Shown here piece by piece: positions 47,603 to 55,448 of a stretch of 64,000 nt of DNA. Origin of the DNA: Gammaproteobacteria bacterium (GTDB lineage Bacteria; Pseudomonadota; Gammaproteobacteria; Burkholderiales; Rhodocyclaceae); contig JAHJPX010000014.1 in the NCBI GenBank assembly GCA_018819515.1, positions 1 through 64,000 of the forward strand, read 5' to 3'. The notes beneath the pieces are model-generated. The model was not told where the DNA came from. It worked only from the letters and a program-made list of their open reading frames with translations, and did no database searches. Within the stretch, counting starts at the first letter, position 1. Each line of letters begins with the position of its first letter. The position numbers were made by a program, and so were the translations under genes.

Positions 47603-48634
47603 CTACAGCGCGATCGGCGCCGGCGTGGCGACGAACTCCGCGATGCACGTCTCGTCCTGCGCCAGCAGGCGCAGCGCAACGTCCCGCCAGTGGTCCGCAC
47701 CGGCGGCGACCGCCTCGCGCAGCGGCGTGTCGCCACGGCTGACTTTCCCCGTTTCGTAGGCGGCGGCCAAACGGGGAAACAGTTCGCGGCGCAGGCCGTC
47801 GAAGTTGGCGAACCAGAAATTCAGCGACGCATCGTCCGGCTGGACCAGCAGTGCCGGCAGCGTTACCAGGCAATCCGCCAGGTTGTCCCGCACGGCGCGC
47901 GCGACGATCTCGGCGCGCCGGGTCGTGAAACCGGCGATCATTTCCTTCCACTCAGGACCGAGCAACCTGCCGGCGGCGTGCTCGCCGCGCTCGTGCAGGA
48001 TCAGTGTCTCCGTCTCGCGTTCGGTCATGCGCGCCAGCGCGGCGGCGGGATCGGCATCGTAATCGTAGGCGGCGAGCGCACGGGCCATCGCGCCCGCCTT
48101 TCGCTTCATTCCCCAGGCCTCGGCCTTTTCCCAGAGCCACTGGCCCAGCGCCTCGCGGCGCACGATCACCGTACCACTTTGCATGGCCGCGGGAATCGCG
48201 GTCAGGTCGCGCGCGTACTCGCAGTCGCAAACGAGGACATCGAGCCCGTCGTGATCTTCGCGGCGCGCTAGGCGGCCGAGGAAGAAATGAGGCTTGCCGA
48301 AGCGCCCGATGCCGGCGCCGTAGACCAGGCCCTGCGGCAGGAGCGCCTCGTTCATGGCGATGGCGGCGAAGGGATCGTGCTGCGCGCCGGCGAGCGGCAG
48401 CGGCGTGAACTCCTGGTCGGCCACCGACTCCCACAGCGCCTCGCGCTCGGTGATCCAGTTGCCGATGTCCGCGCGCGGCAGGGGTGCGCCCGGCGGCAAT
48501 TCGTTTTCCCAGCGGTAGAACTCGCGCATTTCCAGCAGATAGGTGCATAGCGTCATCTCTCGCGCGTGGCGCGCGTCGGCGATGTGGCAGTTCCGCTGCA
48601 CCGCTGCCAGCAAAGGCGCCAGACCGGCGATCAT
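47603..48634 (-). CDS. Conserved protein, Sfum_1244-like
   Basis: A 343-aa soluble protein. The N-terminal ADARHAREMTLCTYLLEMREFYRWE is a feature I associate with the Sfum_1244 family of unknown function. Its ATG overlaps the stop of the upstream 146-aa gene (ATGA). A dispersed-repeat copy near the C terminus is read in sense as KVSRGDTPLRE. Confidence 0.75.
   Translation of the reverse strand: MIAGLAPLLAAVQRNCHIADARHAREMTLCTYLLEMREFYRWENELPPGAPLPRADIGNWITEREALWESVADQEFTPLPLAGAQHDPFAAIAMNEALLPQGLVYGAGIGRFGKPHFFLGRLARREDHDGLDVLVCDCEYARDLTAIPAAMQSGTVIVRREALGQWLWEKAEAWGMKRKAGAMARALAAYDYDADPAAALARMTERETETLILHERGEHAAGRLLGPEWKEMIAGFTTRRAEIVARAVRDNLADCLVTLPALLVQPDDASLNFWFANFDGLRRELFPRLAAAYETGKVSRGDTPLREAVAAGADHWRDVALRLLAQDETCIAEFVATPAPIAL
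47724..47747 (-). repeat. Dispersed repeat copy 19, in CDS
   Basis: A full exact copy, sense to the gene, read KVSRGDTP. Confidence 0.9.
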
Positions 48635-49071
48635 CTGCGCCTCTTGCGAATATGGAAGGCGGCGACGCCCTGGACGATCTCGGAGAACGGCAGCGCCGCC
48701 AATTCGCCGAAGCGCTCGCGGCCCTTGAGTATCAGCGCCCGCACATGCGGCAGCGGCGCGCCGGGATCGAGCACCCGTCGCAGGCCGAGCAGGCCGCCGC
48801 ACTGGATTTTCATCATCATGGCGTGCGGCAGGATGCGCTGCGTGCTGGTGAGGCGTAGCGCGAAGGCTGACTTTTCGCGCAGCAGCGCCGAGAGCTGGCC
48901 GCAATCGACACGCGCCACCGGCGAGGTGCACACGATCAACTGGCGTTCCGCGATGGCGCGGCCGGACGCGCATTCGCAGATTGCCGCCCCCGCCAGCAGC
49001 ACCTTCTCGAAAACGCAGGGCAGGCGGTTGACTTCGTCGTGCGCGGCCCGGAAGAGGTCGTCGTCCATCAC
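48631..49071 (-). CDS. Conserved hypothetical protein, 146 aa
   Basis: A soluble protein starting MMDDDLFRAAHDEVNRLPCVFEK, with four Cys (including ICECASG and IQCGGL) and a short basic tail. No family is recognised. It sits between a 77-aa protein gene and the Sfum_1244-like gene, with tight spacing. A decayed repeat copy encodes EKSAFALRLT. Confidence 0.7.
   Translation of the reverse strand: MMDDDLFRAAHDEVNRLPCVFEKVLLAGAAICECASGRAIAERQLIVCTSPVARVDCGQLSALLREKSAFALRLTSTQRILPHAMMMKIQCGGLLGLRRVLDPGAPLPHVRALILKGRERFGELAALPFSEIVQGVAAFHIRKRRR
48852..48875 (-). repeat. Dispersed repeat copy 20, decayed, in CDS
   Basis: The AAAAGTCAGCC head is exact; the hairpin is partly lost (TTCGCGCTACGCC). 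It is read as KSAFALRL. Confidence 0.5.
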
Positions 49072-49084
49072 CGGCCTCGGCCGC

Positions 49085-49318
49085 TTACCAGTCTTCCCCG
49101 GTCAGGGGCTCGGGTTCGCGCACCTGGTTGAGCAGGTCCTCGGCCATCAATTCGTTATCCGCGAGGATCACCTTGATCTGCGCGCCGGCAGGGAGATCGG
49201 GCTCCAGACGCAGACGCTTGGCTTCCGCGGAGGCGTCCCGGAAGACGTCGAACTGGCTGAGCTTGTCGAGCTGCTTGACGGGTCCGACCTGGGTGATGCG
49301 GTAGAGGTAGTAAGGCAT
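49085..49318 (-). CDS. Conserved hypothetical protein, 77 aa
   Basis: A small soluble protein starting MPYYLYRITQVGPVKQLDKL, acidic, with a mixed alpha/beta look. It lies 21 bp downstream of the S24 gene and 13 bp before the 146-aa gene. No family is recognised. Confidence 0.75.
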   Translation of the reverse strand: MPYYLYRITQVGPVKQLDKLSQFDVFRDASAEAKRLRLEPDLPAGAQIKVILADNELMAEDLLNQVREPEPLTGEDW

Positions 49319-49339
49319 GCTGTCTCCGTTTGCTGCTGA

Positions 49340-49702
49340 CTAATCGACGTAGCGCTTGGCTGCCTTGCGGCGGCCCGGCTTGCTCTTCTGGATGATGACG
49401 CCCTTGACGCAGGCGAGGTCCGTAATGGCCGCTGTCGGATAGACCGGGTTCAGGGGCCGCAGTTCCCAGCACATGCCGGCCTTGGCGAGCTGGCGGAAAA
49501 TCCACTCGCCGTCCTGCTGCGCCAGCACGTAGGAACCGTCGACCGCCAGGCCTTCGGGCTCGATGATGACGATGTCGCCCTCGACGAACTCGGGTTCCAT
49601 GCTGTCGCCCAGCACCATCAGCGCGAAGGCCTCGCTTTCGCTGCAAGCGCTGCTCTCCGGCTCCTCAGCCGCGGTGATGGGGATGAAGCGTCTTTCTTTC
49701 AT
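49340..49702 (-). CDS. LexA-like S24 domain protein without DNA-binding domain
   Basis: A 120-aa protein holding only the S24 peptidase fold of LexA/UmuD. The nucleophile region is LGDSMEPEF. At the position of the LexA catalytic lysine (36-37 residues on) stands Arg (WIFRQL), so self-cleavage is doubtful. There is no N-terminal helix-turn-helix. It is the first gene of a four-gene operon of little-known proteins. Confidence 0.85.
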   Translation of the reverse strand: MKERRFIPITAAEEPESSACSESEAFALMVLGDSMEPEFVEGDIVIIEPEGLAVDGSYVLAQQDGEWIFRQLAKAGMCWELRPLNPVYPTAAITDLACVKGVIIQKSKPGRRKAAKRYVD

Positions 49703-49732
49703 GGTCTTTGCATTGGATAGTACGATAGCGCC

Positions 49733-51214
49733 TCAGAGTTCCATTGCCGCAATCCGCTCCTTCGGCACGCCGGCCGCCTGCAAGGCGGCTGTCGCGGCGC
49801 TAACGAAGGCTTCGTTGCCGGCGACGTAGACATCCCGGTCGGCGACACCCGGCACGTCGTCCGCAAGCGCAGCGACGGCCGCGCGTCCGGCGGCGGCGTC
49901 GTCCGGCGCGTCGAGCGGAACATAGCGGAAGTCGTCGAGCGCGTCGGCCCACGCCCGGCACTGATTGGCGAGATACTGGCCGCCCGGCCGCGTCGCCGCC
50001 CAGCAGACGGTGATGGCGGGAAAACTGTCGATGGCGAGCGCATGTTCGACCAGGCTCTTCACCGGCGCGAAGCCGAGGTCGCAGCAGACGAAGGCGATCG
50101 GCCGCGGCGATTTTTGGTCGAGCACGAAGTCGCCGAAAGGTCCCCGGACGTTGACCGAATCGCCTGCATGCACGCCGCCGGCGAACAGGCAGGCGGCGAA
50201 CTCGTCGCCCGCCTCGGCCTGGGCGCGCGAAATGTGGAAGCTCAGATTGCGGTCGTCGCAGGGACAGGACGCAATCGCGTAATTGCCGCGACAGTCGGCG
50301 CGGTTGCTGTAGATGCCGAGCGTGACGCGCTGCCCGGACAGGAAACGCAGCCGGTTGGTGCGCGGCGATTCCAGGTGCAGCAGAAAGGTACGCTCGTCGA
50401 GCGAAGACACGTTCTTCACCCTGGCGACGACCTGCTGCTCCGGGATGTCGGCCGGCGTCTCCGCCTCGATCATTTCCAGCACCAGATCGGTCACCGCCGT
50501 GTGCGAACATAGCAGCTTGTAGTTCTGCGCGCGCTCGGCTTCCGAAAGCGGATAGTCGAAATCGCGCACCTGCCGCACTTCGCCCTCCACCACGCGCGCC
50601 TTGCACAAGCCGCAATTGCCGTTGCCGCAGCCGTACGACGGTGCCAGGCCGGCATGAAGCGCGGCATCGAGAATGCTTTCCGAACCCTCGACGAAAAACT
50701 CATGGCCGGAAGGCCTGACGCGAACATGCGCCTCCACCACGCGCAGCACTTCGTTCATCGCAGCTACACGGTCGATGGATTCGTGGTCGCCAACCAAGGC
50801 CGCCAGACCGTCGTTGATCGTTTTTTCAATATCCTTGAGCCCCGCCGAGGGATTTTCGCGCACCAGGGTGCTCACTTTTTCCCGCAAGACCTCGATCAGG
50901 TCGCGATAGTGCGCCAGATGCCGCCGGGCGTCGGCCAGTTCGTTGCCCTGGCCGAACAAGCGCTGGGCCAGTATCTCCTTGGTCGGCAGGATGCGCTCGC
51001 GGGCGCTCTTGACGAAACCGCGGCTGGCTGGCGACACCTTTTCGAAAACGCCGGAATCCTCGATCCTCAAATCGGGATAGGCGCGCTGCAATTCCTTGCT
51101 GGCGATCATGCCGTCCTGGGACGCAAGTTCGCCGTCGCGGATCTGCTTTTGCAGCGCGTGGCGGGAAACGCCGAGCAACTGGGCGGCGCGCGAAAGGGTC
51201 AGGAGTTGGCTCAT
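49733..51214 (-). CDS. Helix-turn-helix/ferredoxin/FAD reductase fusion
   Basis: A 493-aa protein. Residues about 1-45 form an excisionase/MerR-like helix-turn-helix (LTLSRAAQLLGVSRHALQKQIRDGEL); a helical linker (about 60-140) follows, then a plant-type 2Fe-2S domain with CGNGNCGLC and LLCSHTA, then an FNR-type FAD/NAD(P) reductase. The whole could be a redox-controlled regulator, or a reductase whose N-terminal domain serves assembly. The ATG at 51214 is preferred to a TTG at 51229. Confidence 0.85.
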   Translation of the reverse strand: MSQLLTLSRAAQLLGVSRHALQKQIRDGELASQDGMIASKELQRAYPDLRIEDSGVFEKVSPASRGFVKSARERILPTKEILAQRLFGQGNELADARRHLAHYRDLIEVLREKVSTLVRENPSAGLKDIEKTINDGLAALVGDHESIDRVAAMNEVLRVVEAHVRVRPSGHEFFVEGSESILDAALHAGLAPSYGCGNGNCGLCKARVVEGEVRQVRDFDYPLSEAERAQNYKLLCSHTAVTDLVLEMIEAETPADIPEQQVVARVKNVSSLDERTFLLHLESPRTNRLRFLSGQRVTLGIYSNRADCRGNYAIASCPCDDRNLSFHISRAQAEAGDEFAACLFAGGVHAGDSVNVRGPFGDFVLDQKSPRPIAFVCCDLGFAPVKSLVEHALAIDSFPAITVCWAATRPGGQYLANQCRAWADALDDFRYVPLDAPDDAAAGRAAVAALADDVPGVADRDVYVAGNEAFVSAATAALQAAGVPKERIAAMEL

Positions 51215-51395
51215 CTTGGCTTCTCGCAAACGTCACGTGGGGTCGCATCAGCATACCGTGTTTTCCGGACGCGATCAGAGTGTATCGCCCGGCAGCTCGC
51301 CCGCGCGGATGCCACGACGGAAAGCGCGACGGCCGGATATTTCCCCTCTATCGGGTGCGGTTGTCCGCCGCCAGCCGATCCGGTACCGTGCGTGC

Positions 51396-52601
51396 ATGTC
51401 CGAACACGCCGAACGCTTCTGGCCGCTCGCGCTTGCCGCGGCCGCCATCATGCTGATCACCATGGGCATCCGTCAGTCCATGGGCCTGTTCGTCGCGCCC
51501 ATCGATGCCGCCACCGGGCTCGGCGTCGCCGGCATCAGCTTCGCGCTGGCCATCGCGCAATTGATGTGGGGCGCGGTGCAACCCGTCGCCGGCGCGGTCG
51601 CCGACCGCTGGGGCACCGGCCGCGTGCTGGTGGCCGGCATCGTCATCCTCGCCGCCGGCTGCGCGCTGGCGCCGCTGATCCCGGGCCAGTTCGGGCTGAT
51701 TCTCTCGATCGGCCTGCTGACGGCAATCGGCTCCGGCATCGGCAGCTTCTCGGTGCTGTTCGGCGCCGTCGCGCAGCAACTGCCCGCCAATCGCCAGGGC
51801 CTCGCCTCGGGCTTCATCAACGCCGGCGGCTCCTTCGGCCAGTTCGTCTTCGCGCCCGTCGTCCAGCGGCTGATCGCGGCCTTCGGCTGGGCGGGCGCCT
51901 TCTGGTCGCTGGCCGTTGCGGCGCTGGCCGCGCTGCCGCTGATCGGAAAAGTCAGCCATGGCGACACGCCGCATCTGCACGCCGCGACACCCCCGGGCGG
52001 CCTGAAAGGTGCCATCGCCGAAGCTTTCCGCGACGACAGCTACCTGCTGCTGCATGCGGGTTTCTTCACCTGCGGCTTCCACATCGCCTTCCTCGTCACC
52101 CACCTGCCGGGCGAAGTGAATCTCTGCGGCCTGCCGCCCACCGTCGCCAGTTGGTCGCTAGCCATCATCGGCCTGGCCAACATCGTCGGCAGCATCGTCG
52201 CCGGCTGGGCGGTCGGCAAGTATCGAAGCAAACTCGTGCTGTTCTGGATGTACGGCTCGCGCGCCGTCATGATCCTGCTCTACCTGATGAGCCCGCGCAC
52301 GGACCTGACCTTCTACATCTTCGCCGCCGCGCTCGGCTTCACCTGGCTGGCCACCGTGCCGCCGACCGCGCGCCTGGTCGGCAAGCTGTTCGGCACCCGC
52401 TATCTCGCCACGCTGTTCGGCCTCGTGCTGTTCACCCACCAGGTCGGCGGCTTCTTCGGCGCCTGGCTGGGCGGCGTCGCCTTCGCCCGCGGCGGCGACT
52501 ACTCCTGGATGTGGTACGCCGACATGACGCTGGCCGCGGCCGCCGCGATCCTCAACCTGCCGATCCGCGAAGCGCGCATGCCGCGTCTCGCCGCAGCATG
52601 A
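51396..52601 (+). CDS. MFS transporter
   Basis: A 401-aa major facilitator with about twelve helices, beginning with GIRQSMGLFVAPI and the loop GAVADRWGTGRVLV. It resembles oxalate/formate or MFS-1 type carriers. The substrate is unknown. The stop overlaps the chrA-like ATG. A repeat copy lies in the central loop (GKVSHGDTPHLHA, between helices 6 and 7). Confidence 0.88.
   Translation: MSEHAERFWPLALAAAAIMLITMGIRQSMGLFVAPIDAATGLGVAGISFALAIAQLMWGAVQPVAGAVADRWGTGRVLVAGIVILAAGCALAPLIPGQFGLILSIGLLTAIGSGIGSFSVLFGAVAQQLPANRQGLASGFINAGGSFGQFVFAPVVQRLIAAFGWAGAFWSLAVAALAALPLIGKVSHGDTPHLHAATPPGGLKGAIAEAFRDDSYLLLHAGFFTCGFHIAFLVTHLPGEVNLCGLPPTVASWSLAIIGLANIVGSIVAGWAVGKYRSKLVLFWMYGSRAVMILLYLMSPRTDLTFYIFAAALGFTWLATVPPTARLVGKLFGTRYLATLFGLVLFTHQVGGFFGAWLGGVAFARGGDYSWMWYADMTLAAAAAILNLPIREARMPRLAAA
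51947..51970 (+). repeat. Dispersed repeat copy 21, in MFS gene
   Basis: A full copy with one change, in the central cytoplasmic loop, read KVSHGDTP. Confidence 0.85.
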
Positions 52602-53890
52602 GCGAAGCCTCGCCGAGCCATCCCACGCTCGGCGAAGCCTTCCGGTACTGGCTGAAGCTCGGCTTCATCAGCTTCGGCGGCCCGGCCGGGCAGATTTCGA
52701 TGATGCACCAGGAACTGGTCGAGAAGCGGCGCTGGATCTCCGAGCACCGCTTCCTGCACGCGCTCAACTACTGCATGCTGCTGCCCGGGCCGGAGGCGAT
52801 CCAGCTCGCCATCTACATCTCGTGGCTGCTGCATGGCACCGCCGGCGCCATCGTCGCCGGCGTGCTGTTCTTCCTGCCCGCCTTCGTGCTGCTCTCGGCG
52901 CTCGCCGCCGTCTATCTCGCCTACGGCGACGTGCCGCTGGTCGCCGGCATCTTCTATGGCATCAAGCCGGCGGTGGTCGCGGTGGTGCTGTTCGCCGCCT
53001 GGCGCATCGGTTCGCGGGCGATCAGAAATCGGGTGCTCGCCGCCATCGCCGCGCTCGCCTTCATCGGCATCTTCGTTTTCGGCATCGGCTTTCCGTGGAT
53101 CGTGCTGGCCGCCGCCATCCTCGGCGCCATCGGCGGCAAGCTCGCCCCCGCGAAGTTCAAGGCCGGCGGCGGCCATGGCGCTACGGTCGCCGGTTTCGGC
53201 CCGGCGCTGATCGACGACGACACGCCGCCGCCCGCGCACGCGCGCTTCTCGTGGACGAAGCTCGCGATCACGACCGCGATCTTCGTCGGCATCTGGGCTG
53301 TCGCGCTGGCGTTGCTGGCGAACGCGCCGACGCTGGCCGACATGGGCGCGTTCTTCACCAAGGCCGCCTTCCTCACGCTGGGCGGCGCCTACGCCGTGCT
53401 GCCCTATGTCTACCAGCATGCGGTCGAACAGACCGGCTGGCTCACCGGCCCGCAGATGATCGACGGCCTCGCGCTCGGCGAGACGACGCCGGGGCCGCTG
53501 ATCATGATCGTCACCTGGGTCGGCTATATGGGCGCGGGGTTGGCAGGCGCCGCGGTTGCCACCTTCTTCACCTTCCTTCCGAGTTTCCTCTTCATCCTTG
53601 CCGGCGGCCCGCTGGTCGAGGCGACGCGCGGCGAACTGCGTTTCACCGCGCCGCTCACCGCCATCACCGCCGCCGTCGTCGGCGTCATCCTGAACCTCGC
53701 CGTCTTCTTCGCCTGGCACACCTTCTGGCCTCAAGCCACCGAAGCCGCGCCGTTCGCCGGCACCTTCGAGTGGCTGCCGGTATTGATCGCCATCGCGGCC
53801 TTCGTCGCGCTGTGGAAGGTCAAGGTCGACATCATGAAAGTGATCGGTGTCTGCGGGCTGCTCGGGATGACACTCACCCTCGTGCGTTAA
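52598..53890 (+). CDS. chrA: Chromate transporter family protein
   Basis: A 430-aa membrane protein with two homologous halves. The family motif FISFGGPAGQISMM stands near the start, and the second half has FLTLGGAYAVLPYV. A Gly/Asp loop separates the halves. CHR proteins export chromate or related oxyanions. It is coupled to the MFS gene by ATGA. Actual substrate is not proven by sequence. Confidence 0.9.
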   Translation: MSEASPSHPTLGEAFRYWLKLGFISFGGPAGQISMMHQELVEKRRWISEHRFLHALNYCMLLPGPEAIQLAIYISWLLHGTAGAIVAGVLFFLPAFVLLSALAAVYLAYGDVPLVAGIFYGIKPAVVAVVLFAAWRIGSRAIRNRVLAAIAALAFIGIFVFGIGFPWIVLAAAILGAIGGKLAPAKFKAGGGHGATVAGFGPALIDDDTPPPAHARFSWTKLAITTAIFVGIWAVALALLANAPTLADMGAFFTKAAFLTLGGAYAVLPYVYQHAVEQTGWLTGPQMIDGLALGETTPGPLIMIVTWVGYMGAGLAGAAVATFFTFLPSFLFILAGGPLVEATRGELRFTAPLTAITAAVVGVILNLAVFFAWHTFWPQATEAAPFAGTFEWLPVLIAIAAFVALWKVKVDIMKVIGVCGLLGMTLTLVR

Positions 53891-53967
53891 GATTGCCGGC
53901 ACGCTGCCGGCCGCGCACTTTCCGATTATCCTTTGCAGGACCTCATCGAATCCACCCGCGCCGAGAC

Positions 53968-54375
53968 ATGAACGACTACATCTTTTTCGACGAAGGCTTG
54001 CGCGACCGTTTCCTGGCCTTCGTCGCCGAACATGGCCTGGAGGCCAGGACCGAAGCGGACCGGATCGACGGCCATCTCGTCATCGTGCCGGACCAATTGA
54101 CGGACGATCTCCAGGACACGCTCGACGACGAATACGACCGGCTGATGGACGAACAGCAGGAGATCGTCGAGGCCGAGGACGAGCAGGATCACACGCTGAT
54201 GGGCGTCGACATCACCCTGCCCGACGGCACGCCCTGCACCGTACGCCTACCGCCCGAACTGGGGCGACGGTTATGCGAGAACTTCAGTGGCGAGGAAATC
54301 CGCGCACTGGCGACCGCCATCGCCGCCGATGCGGTCAACCCGGCGAGCGGCCCGATCTGCTGCGAGCGCGACTAG
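53968..54375 (+). CDS. Conserved hypothetical acidic protein, 135 aa
   Basis: A highly acidic soluble protein (DDLQDTLDDEYDRLMDEQQEIVEAEDEQD in the middle) with a Cys-containing C terminus (PICCERD). It resembles a small uncharacterised betaproteobacterial protein. It lies 77 bp after chrA on the same strand. Confidence 0.7.
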   Translation: MNDYIFFDEGLRDRFLAFVAEHGLEARTEADRIDGHLVIVPDQLTDDLQDTLDDEYDRLMDEQQEIVEAEDEQDHTLMGVDITLPDGTPCTVRLPPELGRRLCENFSGEEIRALATAIAADAVNPASGPICCERD

Positions 54376-54495
54376 ACCGACAAACCAGTTCGAGGGCGTT
54401 GCCCTATCCTTCGCGCTGCTCGGGGCAAGCCGACGGAATATCCGGGGGCTCGGATCCGTCCTACGAGTTAACTCTCCATCAAGGAACTTGCCGCC

Positions 54496-55416
54496 ATGAC
54501 GCTCCGCCGTTTCCTCTCCCTCGCCTGCCTGTTCGCCGTCCAGACCGCGCACGCCGACTATCAGCCGCAGGCGACGCGCGTCGTCGACAACATCTTCGCC
54601 ATCGTCGGCCCGCTGGGTCCGCGCACAGTCGAGAACGACGGACTCAACGCCACCTTCGGCTTTGTCGTCACACCCAAGGGAGTGATCCTCATCGATTCGG
54701 GCGCCAGCCGGCTGGGCGCCGAGAAGCTGGAGCAGGCGATCCGCACGGTGACCGAACAGCCGGTACGCTGGGTAGTCAACACCGGCAGCCAGGACCACCG
54801 CTGGCTGGGCAACGATTACTTCGCTGCGCGCGGCGCCGAGATCATTGCCTTGCGCCGCACCGCGGCGACCCAGGCGGAGTTCGCTGCGCAGCATTTGCAG
54901 GGACTGGAGCGCGGTCTCGGCCAGCGACTGGCGGGAACTCAGGCCAGACCGGCGACGCGCCTGCTCGACGACGGCGCGACGCTGGAGCTCGGCGGCGAGA
55001 CATTGACGCTGCGTTACACGGACGCCCACTTCCCCGGCGATGCGATGATCTTCATGCCGAAACGCAGCGTCGTCTTCACCGGCGACCTCGTCTATGTCGA
55101 CCGCATCCTAGGCGTGCTGCCGTGGTCGAGCGTGACCAACGGCCGCAAGGCGTTTCGCGCACTGGCAGCGCTGGCGCCTGCCCACGTCGTGCCCGGCCAC
55201 GGCCGGCCCTGCGACCTCGCCCGGGCGAGGCGCGAGACGGGCGACTACTACGACTTCCTCGCCGACAAGATCGGCGCGGCGGCGAAGGAAATGGAAGCGA
55301 TGGACGAAGTGCTGAAGCGCCACGCCGATGCGCCGGCATTCCGCCACCTGGAGAACTTCGAGGCGCTGCACCGCGCCAACATGAACCGCGCCTTCACCGA
55401 GTTCGAGGCGCAGTAG
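54496..55416 (+). CDS. Periplasmic metallo-beta-lactamase-fold protein
   Basis: A 306-aa protein with a signal peptide (cut near AHADY) and MBL motifs: GVILIDSG, TDAHFPGDA, FTGDLVY and VPGHGRPCD. The usual HXHXDH is NTGSQDHRWLGN, so the first two His are missing. The fold resembles SoxH/quinoprotein-relay hydrolases. Enzyme activity may rest on one metal site. Confidence 0.85.
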   Translation: MTLRRFLSLACLFAVQTAHADYQPQATRVVDNIFAIVGPLGPRTVENDGLNATFGFVVTPKGVILIDSGASRLGAEKLEQAIRTVTEQPVRWVVNTGSQDHRWLGNDYFAARGAEIIALRRTAATQAEFAAQHLQGLERGLGQRLAGTQARPATRLLDDGATLELGGETLTLRYTDAHFPGDAMIFMPKRSVVFTGDLVYVDRILGVLPWSSVTNGRKAFRALAALAPAHVVPGHGRPCDLARARRETGDYYDFLADKIGAAAKEMEAMDEVLKRHADAPAFRHLENFEALHRANMNRAFTEFEAQ

Positions 55417-55417
55417 G

Positions 55418-55441
55418 AAAAGTCAGCCGTGGCGGGACGCC
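55418..55441 (+). repeat. Dispersed repeat copy 22, intergenic
   Basis: A full copy between two convergent genes, starting 2 bp after the MBL stop. Confidence 0.9.
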
Positions 55442-55448
55442 GCTCCGG

